Made by a program: the position numbers and the translations under genes. A stretch of DNA of 64,000 bases from Neodontobutis hainanensis (taxonomy: Eukaryota > Chordata > Actinopteri > Gobiiformes > Odontobutidae): contig JALDNG010000500.1 of the NCBI GenBank assembly GCA_024349245.1, positions 1 to 64,000 on the forward strand, written 5' to 3'. Below the pieces are notes generated by a model, which was not told where the DNA came from, made no database searches, and saw nothing but the letters and a program-made list of their open reading frames with translations. Positions 22,600 to 34,400 of the stretch are shown in pieces (position 1 is the stretch's first letter; each line of letters opens with the position of its first letter).

Positions 22600-23250
22600 A
22601 TAGTCTCCTTTAGTCATAGATAAAACATTTGACAACTTGAACACACAATTCTTTCGGAAGAACACGGCAAACGACATTTTTGACGGGATCTGTAAATATG
22701 AAAACCATAACTTAAACAAATGTAAGAACTATACTCCTTGAGCTTAGCTGATACCCTTTGAATGCAGCGAGATATTTTCTTGATGGCATATAGATTTTAG
22801 AGGACCTCTCAAGACTAAAAAGTACGGTCATATATGCATCATCATTTCCATTGAAGCAAACATTTAATGGGTTAAGACGAATGTTATTCCATCTAAAACA
22901 GCTGAGGAACCTGTAGAATTTAAAATGGATTACATCGTGTAAAGATTAGGTGCCCCGAGTTGCGTGCATACGGACCAATGCACTAGTTTGAGTAGACCCT
23001 AATCTTTTATCTTTGTTCTACTCTAAGAACTAGGAAAAAATAAGTCATCCAAATCACCTGATCGGAAAAAGGCAAGTAGAAAGGTTAAAAAGGACCATTA
23101 AAGAACAAAGAGGCAAAATTTTAATGATGGCTTGAACTTTTGGGACTTACATCTTCAAGATATCGTTGGTTCAAGACGACGAGCTGCAAATGCATCAACT
23201 GGTTATACTTCTTGAGTGCTAACCTATGGCAGAGATATCAATGATCCAGT
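22600..23250 (+). pseudogene. Integrase remnant, element 1
   Basis: The WHIDFRGPLK catalytic-core opening can be read near 22780-22810 with frame changes, and GAPSCVHTDQCTSL at about 22951-22990 stands for the second catalytic Asp motif. The terminal zinc-binding HHCC part is not clear. Confidence 0.5.
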
Positions 23251-23667
23251 TACCGTGACCAATGCTAGGAATACCGAAACTTCCAACTTTCATATCTGTC
23301 TCAAAAAACCTATCAAAATAAACTTTGAAACTCGAAGAGATCTTAAAAGTAGCTTTAGCTGCAAATAAAAACAATCAAAAACAAATTACGACCCACATTA
23401 CCGAGAAAGCGTGTATTCCCTCAGTGATTACGTTAATCATCAACCGCTGAGCCTGATAAGTTAAATCAGAAGAATATCTAAACTATGTTATTTACGATTG
23501 CATATATCCTTATCATGTAAAGAGAGTTCACAATAATTCACTCTTTCAGGGCGAAAAAGTAAAAAGGGATCACAAAAAACCCCATTGTAGACAACCAGCA
23601 ACCAAAACAACCTCAAAGGGCTATGAAAAAAGCAAAAAGAATCAGTCAACTTTGAGAGGAAGGAGTG

Positions 23668-23722
23668 GAATGTAGAATGACTTATAAGAACGTGCGCAGT
23701 TGTGCTTAGATTCATATGCTCA
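23668..23722 (+). repeat. Right terminal repeat remnant of element 1
   Basis: TGTAGAAT, GAACGTGCGCA and CTTAGATT repeat the left-end sequence. The two copies differ at many positions, showing an old insertion. Confidence 0.5.
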
Positions 23723-26700
23723 ATGATTGAAAAATTGAAAAATTTATTTATTATTATTATATTTATAAAAAGTACCATTGGCTTAAAAATGGTAAAATAT
23801 GAACAAAATATTTTCATTTTCCTTGATTAAAAATTAAACTTCGTGAACTATTTTAAATTTATGAATTCATTAAAAGAATGCAAAATTTCAGCAATTTTCT
23901 TAAATTATAACTTAAAATCGATCTGATAAGTTAAAAAATCAACAAAAGTCCTCATATTTTTTCAACTTTGATTCTTTTAACTTTTCAAAAAAATGTCAAA
24001 ATATTAACGGAGAAGTATCATGTAAAATTTCTCATTCTAGGCGTTTCATATGTATTGAAGCTTTGCATGTCTCATAACATTAAAAATAAAATGGACTATG
24101 TATGTGTGTCAAAAATTCAATTAATCTATATTTATACTGCTTCACGCGCCCCCTTTCCGTGACATACTTAAAATATAGTACTTTTATTTATTGCGTACCA
24201 TTATGGATAGACTTGTTGAGATTAAAATTTGTCGATCCATTTATTTTTACTTCCATTCAATTGTTTTAGTCTTCTGGATGGAATCGCATCTGATATGTTT
24301 CGTTTCTACATTCATACCCTGTCAGTTCATATGATTTAAACTTTCACTGGTAACCTGTATTTCTTGCTTAATTTATATTCTGATAGTAGTAACCTTCTTT
24401 TTGGTTAATATGTGTTTATTTTAACAGTTTTTAACTAAATATAATTACTTTCCTTTCTTTTGTTTAAACCACAATAGGTTTGTTGTTTGTATGGTCTCAT
24501 GAAAATTTAAGTTCATTTCATATTACTCGCTGATTACGAGGAATTCATAAAACAAAAGTTTTGAAATTTGAGTGATTAAATTTAAGTTAGCTTTTAATTT
24601 AATCTGTTTTGTATTGTTGTATCTGTCTAGCATACTTTTTCATCTCCATCGAATTACTAGAATCTTAATCAAGTTAATTCAACGCTTCTAACCCAACACC
24701 GACTTCAAAGGAGATCATTTATAAAATTAGTTATGAAGAGTATTTAGACATAGACAAGTTAATGTTAATTGTAAAACAGTAATAATGGATCATAGACAGA
24801 CTTTTCGTAAAATAGATATGTAAGCTTATTCTATCTAGAGCATACTATATGGATGATATTGAAGAGATTTTGTCATCTCCTCTTTGACATAAAAGTTAAA
24901 ATACATTTTATTCAAAGTTAAATTTAGGACAAAACATTAAAACACTGTGCGTTAAAAATACTATTAAAGTTTAATAACTTTGATGAAAAACTGTTGCAGC
25001 AGGTTGATCCTCGAATGGAAAACTAAAAAGCCATTTTCTCACAAAATTTCGTGTAACTAACTTCGAAAATCAACCCACAGAAAAAGTTCAATAAAATCTT
25101 TAGTTATGTATAAAAGGTATTCAGATTATTATTGGTCATGAAGAGAATTTAAAAAATAAAAAGTCACTTAGTGATGAGCTATTCAAGTATTCTGACATAT
25201 TATTCAAAAAAAATCAAAAAAACAAATTTGACTTAATTAAGCGATCATTTATAAAAACAACCCTCGTTTAATCGATAAATCATGGCAAGGCAAAAGAGAA
25301 ACTTGGTTTTGTGATCCATAAACTTTTTAACATTTTCAATTTACGGAAGTTTTCTTTTCCAGTATTTAGTCTTAAAAACTTTCCAGATCACAAAACTAAA
25401 CAATTATAAAATATAAGGATATTTTTTCAGAGACTTTTGGAGTTTGTTCATAACTACATTGTTCTTCGTTTAAAAGCTATCATTCGATTATTACTCCCTG
25501 TTGAGAGAAATAAGCAGACTTTTAAAGTATTCTTTTTATAAACACTTACGTAGAATTAAATTATTTGAACAAACAATCTACAAACCCGCCAAAATCCACG
25601 TTTTCCTTTGAAATATTCTTTTGGCCAGTTGCCAATTTATAGATGAATTTTTTGTCCATTAACTACTCAGTGATATTTTTTCCCGAGAAGACATCAAAAA
25701 ATTTGTATCGTATTCTATGGTGAAAAATCATTTATTCCTTTTCTGTTAGAAAATTAATTGTATGATGATATTCACACATATTTTTTCAAGAATAAGACAG
25801 TGAACTATCTTTTCAATTTATCTAAAGCAAGACAGAAGGGGAAAATAAATTGCATTCGATTTTTGGTACGAGATAAATCGATCCTGAAAAATTTAAAACG
25901 CGTTATTAGATAAATTATATTCAATTAAATTGGCCCTTTTTAATGATGTGATACCAACAACTGTTAACAAGGCCATAACTCTCATAAACCTTTTTTCTAG
26001 TTTTGGCAATTCTTTCGAAAGTTAACCTGCAATATTTAATTTCAAAAATAGCAACTATTATAATGTACAAAGGTTGACACAACCTTGATATAGCCTGGAT
26101 CAGTTGGTACATTTTTTCTGATAATATATTTTTAAATGATTTATTTTTATGCCTCGATACAGTTCAAATGAGTGAAGTAATTTAATATAAGAGGTTCATT
26201 AAGAAAATAAATTTGAGTAATTTGAGATTTTTTTGAAATATTATTGAATCTATGTTTTCATAAATTGTCGGAATTTTTCGCTTAGCTTAAATTTGTTTCA
26301 AATAGAATGGCCAACTTTCCCACTGTTATTATTGATTGAAATCATAAATATTATGATTAAAGTTTTGAAAATGCTTGTTTTATCAAATATAATAAGATAT
26401 GTTTTTCGATGTTATTTCTGTGATTTTGTTAAGTTTGATAATTTACTCATGCGAATAATTTAAGTTATTCTTGAAATATAAAAATCGTAAAACAGGTATG
26501 GTTTTCACTATATTTTACAAATTCATAACGTGAGGTATATACACTCTTATTTATGCAAGTATTCCACATAAATATGTCTCATTTTAGTTAATTGTCTTAT
26601 AAAATTAGAGCTGGTATCTTATTTTCAATGTTTAAATACCGAAAATTACGAATATAAATAAGACTGCAGACACAATTTTTATTGATTATAATTTTGAATT

Positions 26701-27280
26701 ACTTTTTCGAAATTTTTATTTTAATACCTTGAAATACACGGTAGATGTAAAATAGATTAACTTCAGCTTAAAAAAGTATAAAATAAGGGTAATTCTTTTC
26801 TTGTAAATTATAAATGGAGTAAATTTGTTCAGTATGTTTTTCTCTCATAACAAGATTCATTAAAATTACAGCTTGTGATATTTTGCCCTCATAAAAATTG
26901 AAAGCTAAGAAATATGAGAAAAGTTATCTTCAACTTTTTATATGATAACCAAAAAGGCGAACTTTCTTCTAATTGAAAGATAATGATTAAAAAAATCACT
27001 TATCATGATATCGATTACCTTTGGCACATTTTCCCATGAGCTTTCAGTTAAAATACTCAAAATCTTTTAAAATGAAATGAAAACACAAAATCAAAAAACT
27101 TTAGATTTATAACTGAATTAATTACTTTTAAGGATGTAACCTTGTTATAATAAAATTATTCTGATTATTAACCATGCACCTTGTCTTGTAGAAATGTTCT
27201 CTTCAGTTGAACTTTCTTTAAAAATTACTTAAACATTTTAGTAATATCGGTAAAAAAATCAAATTAGTGTAAATTTATAC
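23723..27280. other. Intergenic, AT-rich, no supported gene
   Basis: A perfect hairpin AAGGTTG-ACA-CAACCTT lies at 26070-26086. Short frames (23968-24162 +, 25921-26112 -) show no homology or codon signal. A TTAT-type simple run follows element 1 near 23745. Confidence 0.4.
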
Positions 27281-27321
27281 GTGACGTAACGATTCGCCGA
27301 AAAATTTTTTTTCCTAAATAA

Positions 27322-28720
27322 ATGGAAAAAGCATGCTGGATTAGGAGTGAAAAGGGACAAGAAGTTCTAACTCGTTCTGGATTCATTTTCAGAATCAAAA
27401 AACGAATATCTGGAGGGAAATGTTACTGGAACTGCAAAAGTGACACTTGTAATGTCACTGCCGTCTCTTTGAACATAAATTTGTTAAGTGTTAATGGTAC
27501 GCACTACCATTCTAACGACGAGGAGTTTATAGTTTCTTCTCAACTGCGCACTAATATTAAGGAAATGGTCACCAGCAATCCCTACAGACCGGCCCAAGAC
27601 ATGTATGATTGTGCAAAGGCAGATCTTGTGCAATCGTACACTCATGATGTTGCACGGTTTCTACCCTCCTTCCACACTCTTAAAGTGTCGATCTACAGAT
27701 GGAAAAGGGAAGTAGCACCAATGGGAATTGTTCTTGATAGTGATTCTTTTAATTTCGACTTCTTTCGTCTTTCTGAGAATGTAAATATGTTATTACATGT
27801 TTCATTTGGTGATGAAGCGTTAGTAGTTTTGGGAGATTCCACTTTCATTCAACGATTCGCAAACGTGCGAAACCTCATTATCGTTATGGATGGTACATAT
27901 AAATCCTCTTCTACTTCATTTTACCAAATTTATATTTTGCACGGTGTCTTTTCTGGTCAAAGTTTTTCTCTACTATACTGTTTTATGAACAGTAAGACCC
28001 AGACAGCATACACTCAAATGCTGTCTGTTGTAAAGGAGAGGCTTGCTGAGAGTAACATAGATTTTTCTCCTCGTCGAATCCAAATTGATTTCGAGCAAGC
28101 CGCATTTAATGCAGCTCGTGTAGTCTTTCCAGTGGCTGAAATTCGTGGTTGTTACTTCCACTTCGGGCAAGCAATTTGGAGGCGGGTACAAAGTTTAGGT
28201 CTGACGGAGTTGTATCATGGAGATACAAATTTTAAACGTTGTGTCCACTTATGCTCTGCTTTGCCATTAATCCCTTTGGAAAGCATCGACTCTGCCTGGG
28301 ATCATATCCTGAATCTTTTGACAGAAGATAATGAAAGTGTTTTGGAGTATAAATTATTCATGGAGAACACTTGGCTCTCACAGTCTGATACAAGTTTATT
28401 CAGCAGGCAAACTTGGAATCATTTAGTGATTTACGTGGAATAACAAACAACGCGGCGGAAGGTTTCCACTCGAAACTAAATAAAAAATAAATAAAAGTAC
28501 TGCAAGCTTTTGGGAGGTTGGTTCTGTTCTGAAGCAAATTCAGATCTATGCTGATATAGAGTTGAGGAGACTCCTTGGTGGGGGAAAGCCGAAGGCCAGG
28601 AAGCGCGTCTACGTCCAACAGGATGAAAAAATAAAAAGACTGTGGGATCTATATGAAAATCGTGCTCTAGACCTGTTTGAACTTCTTGACGAACTAAAAG
28701 ATTCAATTAAATTAGTTTAA
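27322..28720 (+). pseudogene. Mutator-like (MULE) transposase with N-terminal FLYWCH finger, two frame breaks
   Basis: MULE transposases cut and paste their element with a DDE active site. The first frame (27322-28443, 373 residues) holds a FLYWCH-type finger (YWNCKSDTCNVTA then GTHYHSND, about residues 36-75), the first acidic motif in IVMDGTYKSS (near 192), the second in QIDFEQAAF (near 253) and the CYFHFGQAIWRRV box. The frame then shifts after QTWNH: the expected TNNAAEGFHSKLN, with the last catalytic Glu, is one base out. After KLNKK it shifts again in an A-run, and the last frame (WEVGSVLKQIQIYADIE to SIKLV) ends at 28720. Each shift is repaired by one extra base in a short homopolymer (TTT near 28421, A6 near 28483), so either decay or assembly indels could explain them. 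Full length would be about 466 residues. Confidence 0.85.
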
Positions 28721-28780
28721 TGATTTTTAATTTGTTTTATGTTTATTTTAATGTGAATTTATCAATAAAAAATAGTTTGC

Positions 28781-29124
28781 ATGTATTCTTTTCAATTCAA
28801 TCTGAAAAATATTAAAAAATTATTTAAAGATAAAACAAGGGTTAAAAATTTTTTTATTTTATTTTCGGCTAATTGTACCCTAACCAATGAGGAAACAAGC
28901 GACGTAACTTTTCAAAGAATCAATTCCCAAAGGTAAGGTTGCCCTAAAGGGTGGAGTAAAGCGTGAGGTGTTTGGTTAGAAAGTCTCTATCACTTCCTGA
29001 TAACTGGGGTATACACTACAAAGTGTTGCTGAAAGGAGTATGTGATCGTCGACTTTCTTTGAAAGAAGAACTGAAGGCTTACCCTTCTCGTTCAACGAAA
29101 AATAATCTTTCAGAGAGATATTAA
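28781..29124 (+). CDS. Possible two-exon small gene behind the MULE
   Basis: Exons 28781-28932 and 28962-29124, separated by a 29-nt intron (AG|GTAAGG to GTAAAG), form one frame of 104 residues. The second exon, GC-richer than its surroundings, contains LSLPDNWGIHYKVLLKGVCD and ends LSERY. The first 30 residues are Lys/Phe-rich and may not be coding. It begins 61 bases after the transposase stop, so it could be a second MULE-borne frame or an unrelated gene. I recognise no family. Confidence 0.3.
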
Positions 29125-31152
29125 ATTTATTGACCATGAAAGGTAGAGATTCAAATTTTAAGATGTTTTAAGATTTTAAATACAAAAATCATGTTTTTAG
29201 GGACTATATGTTAGCGCGAGATACTTAATACTTCCATTCAAAGTTACGTCATATCATAAAACATTTGGCTGTTAAAATAAAGTATAAAGTTAATGTAAAT
29301 GTAATAAATAATTGTTTCTTACAAATAACAGTGCTATAAGTTTTGGCTGCAAACCTGTGAGATCAGTATGGAGTTAAAAGATTTCTAGCGAGATGGAACA
29401 AAAAGAATAAAATTCATTTATATTTTAATTGAAGTTTTAAACGGGTCAATTCAAAAATAAGGTAGGATTTTTCCAATACTTATAATCATTTGGATGATTA
29501 TAACGATGGAATTAGAAGAAGGGAAGTGAAAATTATATTCTCACTGTAGCCAGATAACGCAAAAATAGAGATGGATAATTCTAAAGTTCCTAACTTATTT
29601 GGGAAAAATTAGTTATGATTTCATTCAAAGAAAATAATTGTGTGTTGAAAATTTTCAATAAAATTTTCCCTGTTCTTTCCTCTTGAAAAAAATATCGAAA
29701 AGGTAATTAAAATCAAAGGTCAGGGTTAAGAATATTTATTTATATTTTTTTGAATACAATTTAATGTTGAGAAAAAATGAATTTGGTAAAATTTAAGGTT
29801 TGGTAATTTTTATTGTAGAAATTATGAAAATATACATGGTGTTGGATTTCGTCTTAAAAAATGGTTTGATGCATGAATATTTTTATACGAGACAAATCTG
29901 GAAAAATAAATTACCTAAATTATTTTTTTCATTCACAAGTTCATCGAGAACATACTGTATATTAAGTGTTTTAAAAGAGACCTTAGTTGAGAATATCTGT
30001 CTTAATTACTCCTTTTTAGAGCCATAAAGTCAATTATCAAAATTGTTAAAACTTATCCTGCTATGTCATTTTGTGCGATTGGTTTTTCCTCATATAATTC
30101 AGAGGTTCGAAAATTTTGACAGCGAGAATTAAAACTGATCTCAAAAATTTATGTATTATAAATTGTTGATAAATCAGAAAATTCACCAAAATTACATCTT
30201 TGAGGAGTTGAATATAAAATATATGTCATTTTGATTCCTCTGATCGCAACATGATTAACTCTGTTAATGACATAAGACTGATTTTTAAATAAAATATTCG
30301 GTGAAAAGTTATAAAAGAATTCAAGTTAATTATTTGCCATCTTGAAAGATGCAGAAGACTATTTAAAATATCATTAAAAAATTAAATAATGAGTTTGTTT
30401 AGAACTCGTTTTATCTTTGAATAATTCAACAATGATAATTATCTTAATGCTAAGATAAAATAAGGATGCTTTTAAATCATGAAAAAGACTTTTTAATATT
30501 TCATATTCAAATATTTTCACATATATTTTTCATTTTAATATAATAATATGTAATTAAAGTGATGTTTTTAAGTTCCTTGAAGAGTATAACTTACTATGTT
30601 TGCCTTGTTATTTTCTATAATTAGAAAAGATTTATTAATTTTGAAATTCAATAATTGGTTATGTCGAGTTCTTGCAATCATCAAAATTAGCTTGTTGCAA
30701 AATTAAATTTTTCGCTTTATAGATTCTTTTAAATCTATATTAAAATTCTGAAATACGTAATATACTTTTTCAATTCTTGTTTAAAATAAACAAATAATGA
30801 GATATATATGTTAACTGTTGAAATTAACTTATAAGGTAATGTGGCATTAACTGACCTAAAATAAGATAAATTAGTTAAGAAATCGCAACTCACAAATAAC
30901 TAGACAAGATAAACTTTAAATTGGAGGCTCTTTGTATTCAAAGTGAGGGACTGATGAAAATTAGAAAGCAGAATTGTGTTAGTTTTCGTGAATACATCTT
31001 CATGTCTTTTGAGGATTGTTGACAGAAGTTAAATTCGTATAGAAATAAACGTTTTAAGATAATCCAATTTCATAAAAAGCATGAACATAAAAACCAATTA
31101 AATATTGGTTCATTTATTTATTTTTGAAAAATAAAACAATTTGTCGCAAATT
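29125..31152. other. Intergenic, AT-rich
   Basis: No supported gene; a 75-codon frame at 29800-30027 looks random. AGTTACGTCA at 29242-29251 is inverted relative to TGACGTAAC at 27282-27290, on the other side of the transposase gene. Confidence 0.35.
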
Positions 31153-31441
31153 AGATCCGTGTAAATCGAGCACTCTTACGAAAAAATATATGCGCATCGA
31201 GCAGAACTTTGAAAATACCTTACTTATTTCTGCAAAACTGAATGATAATCAAACGGAAAAACAATTTTAATGAAATTTATTATTAAATTCTTTTCAAACG
31301 AAATTCACATTATAAGTGCTATTTCTTATCATATAGTCTATTATGAGAAGTATGTCTGTATTTTCTTTGATACTTCGTGTTAATTTAAACAAATAATAAA
31401 TTTTACCGATGATAGAATTCAATTCAGACAAACTCTCATCA
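31153..31441. repeat. 289-bp dispersed direct repeat, copy 1
   Basis: Nearly identical to 63712-64000. I count six small differences (one A in a homopolymer, one inserted G, four substitutions), about 98% identity. It starts AGATCCGTGTAAATCGAGCA. Flanks before the start differ, so that boundary is sharp; the other boundary cannot be seen because copy 2 reaches the window edge. It has no open frame of note. Confidence 0.95.
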
Positions 31442-34400
31442 ATATTGAAAATATTTTCAGGTTCTCACAAATATTTTTAATTTGATCAGATAATGATGTC
31501 ATTGTTCTATTAATCAAAGTGTTCCGTAGATGTTAGATATCTTTAATGCCTGAAAACTCAAAATCAACATAAAATGGCTTTATTCTATAAATTATGATAA
31601 TTATGAAAAATATATCAAAGAAAACAAGTCAGATTAAAAATGGTAAATTTTTTATTTAATGAATCTATAATTTCAAGTGACTTTATCCTTATAACCATAA
31701 AAATGTTGATATATTCTCTTAAATAAGCAGGTTTTGTAATTTAAACCACCTAAAATTTAAAAATCATCAGATTGATATTTATTCAATCTTATAAAGAAAG
31801 TAAATAAATGTTAAATTTTAAGAAAGTAAATTTAGATTTGCTAAATATATAATTGAATATGTAAAAATAAAAATACTTTTCTAAAATATTTATTCCATTC
31901 AACAAAAGTTGTTTAAAAATGTCTATAATGAGTTTACTACCATAATTGAAGCTTTATACACTGTTAAATTACATCGAATCCTTAAATTCATCAATCTGAT
32001 TTGTGTTAAAAAAATTATTCATTGGTATAGGAGTATTCTATGAATTTTAAAAATTTCTCTAGATATATATTCACTACCCATATTTATAGTTTCAACGTCA
32101 AAAGAATTGAGCTTTTATTTCTTTAATATTTTCATAATACATTTAATTAAACTATTTTTCAATCAATATTCACTCTTTTAAAAAGATACTGGGCCTAAAT
32201 AAATAAAAATACATCTTTCCTGAAGTTATGATAATGTTAATTCACAAAGCTTTTTAATATGTAATTTCTAAATATATTTTTGCATTTATAAAATCACAAA
32301 ACCTTTATTGATATCTTTAAATGGAATAACTTTGACTGCAGAATTTTAATTTTACATTAATTTTTTAGAAATGCTGCCCATTTGTTTATTTATAACCGTT
32401 CAAAAATCTCTCAAGTTATATCATTTCTTTCATATGCGTTTATTTGATACCTTGTTTATTATCATCAACGTTGGCATATATCATATTTTTAATTATAATG
32501 CAGGTATCAACGACATTTATTTAAGCATTAGATTTTATTTTAATTATTTATGGAGATATATATGGTGTGAAGTATCACTGTTAAATAATAAATACTTTCA
32601 GAATTCTTTTTATCATGATAATACAACTAATTTTTGACAGAAAGTTCACAATTCTTTCAATATTTACGTTATAAAATAGGTTTATATTCGAAATTCAAAT
32701 TAATGGAAGCGAACCATGATATATCTCATCACAGGAATCATTTATTCTTTGAACTAATGTTGTCTTGATTTTTATATCCTTCAATATCCACTTTAAAATC
32801 TTCTGTCGATTTCACGATACACGACATCTCATATGATTAATCTGAACTTAAAAACGTTTTTAAAGTTAAAAACTAAAACTAAATGCTTGAATATCATCAA
32901 TTATAATATAATTCAAAAATAATTTTAATTCACAAAAATGAAATAAGCTAGTTGCTGAATTATACCTGATTATATCTTTTCATCAACGAAATGTAAATTA
33001 TGTTATTATTTTCATATTTTTGATGTTTTCGAATCAGACAATATTTAATTGAAACCTTATTAAGAATGTGTATTGGTATATCTTTAGTGATAAGGAGAAA
33101 AATTACAAAACTCGAGAAATTTTGTTGAAGTTGATCCTCAGCCATCTATAACAAAAAATATGATTTTATGAGAGCAACTAAGCATTTAGAAATCATATTA
33201 TTTAAGATCTAATAAGTCAATGTTTTAAGCTGTATTTTAACCATTCAAAATGAAAAATATTTTTGAAAATTCTCACCTGTATTTTAAAACCGAAATTTTA
33301 ATCTGAAAAAGGGGTACAAAATAAAATTTTCAATTTTCAATTTCAAAATATTTTTTGAAATCAATTAGGTTTTGATATTTGTAAATGTAAATATTTTGTG
33401 TGTTTATTACAATATAACAACTAGAGAATCAACATTGTCCTATATTGCTGAGTCCAAAGAATTCACAGGTTAATAACCTATTTTTGATCTGATCTATGGA
33501 AAAGATGAATGTGCTAGATTGATGTTAACTATCTCCGTTTTATCCCAATAAACGTAACCTCTTTTACTTTTCCTCTTTCCAAAAACAGCCTGAATTTAGA
33601 AACGTTTATCAGCCTAAATGAATCATCTATGCCAATTTTTATGAGATATAAGATAAACATTTTTAAAATTTTAATCATTATAATAAATATAAAGAGTAAA
33701 GTAGAGTGGTAACCTGTACATCTTTATTACACATCAAAATTTCTTTTGATATAGTATTTAAACATCCCCTGAATGAGTAATTTTTACTTTAAATTCAGTT
33801 TGGCATATACAGATTTTTTCAGTTTATTTTATCTGTTATCAATTATTTATAACTTAATTTCCAACAATATATCAATCCCAAGGTTTATTTTTGGAGATAC
33901 TTCCAATTTAGTTCCCTTAAAAAATTAAAATACACTAAATTTTTATAATATTTAATATCTTTATATTTCTGATGTAATTTATTTGAAAATATTTATCAGA
34001 AATGATATTGTCCTCAAATAAATAGTTTTTAATTTAAGTAACAAATATTCATCTTTGAAATACTTTATCGTAAAAGTAAGACAAACTAAATCGATGAAAT
34101 TTTGTTTTCAAATCATATTAGTTTAAAGAATTCTTCATATCATGTTCGTATGATATTAAATTTTAATTTAAAGCTAAAATTTATGAGAAGATAAGTTGTT
34201 ACAACATCCTACAAATCTTTTAGTTATTTTAATGAATGTTTACTGTTTTATTGAAAACATAAAATTGTAATTCCATTAAATTAATTTTAAAAAAGATTAA
34301 AATTATACAAGTTTCGAAAAAATGTGAATTGGTTTATTTCAGATCTGAAAATCTGTAAAGGAATTTTATGAAATCTTAAAAGAAAACGCAAATTTTATCA

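Larger units (their letters stand above)
19762..23722 (+). mobile_element. Decayed Gypsy-type LTR retrotransposon (element 1)
   Basis: Gag, protease, reverse transcriptase, RNase H and integrase remnants occur in the Ty3/Gypsy order on the plus strand, spread over all three frames with many stops. Seen: a CCHC-like knuckle (20573-20615) with the first Cys replaced by Tyr; protease DTGAS; RT motifs LYIDYRRLN and MPFGFTNA; a degenerate catalytic box YFDE in place of YxDD; an RNase H DSSYKAG; ADHKPL; and integrase HTDQCTSL in place of the usual TDQG. Short matching ends (19762-19812 and 23668-23722) mark the borders. It cannot encode active proteins. Integrase following RNase H fits Gypsy rather than Copia. 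Confidence 0.85.

Noticed and set aside
28415..28495. Introns as the cause of the MULE frame breaks
   Set aside because: Homology is continuous across both breaks apart from one missing base each; there is no inserted segment to splice out.
27973..28706. Minus-strand frames of 72-76 codons
   Set aside because: Antisense shadows of the transposase.
32371..32637. 88-codon plus-strand frame as a gene
   Set aside because: Phe/Ile/Asn/Tyr-rich composition and AT-rich codons are as expected by chance in this desert.
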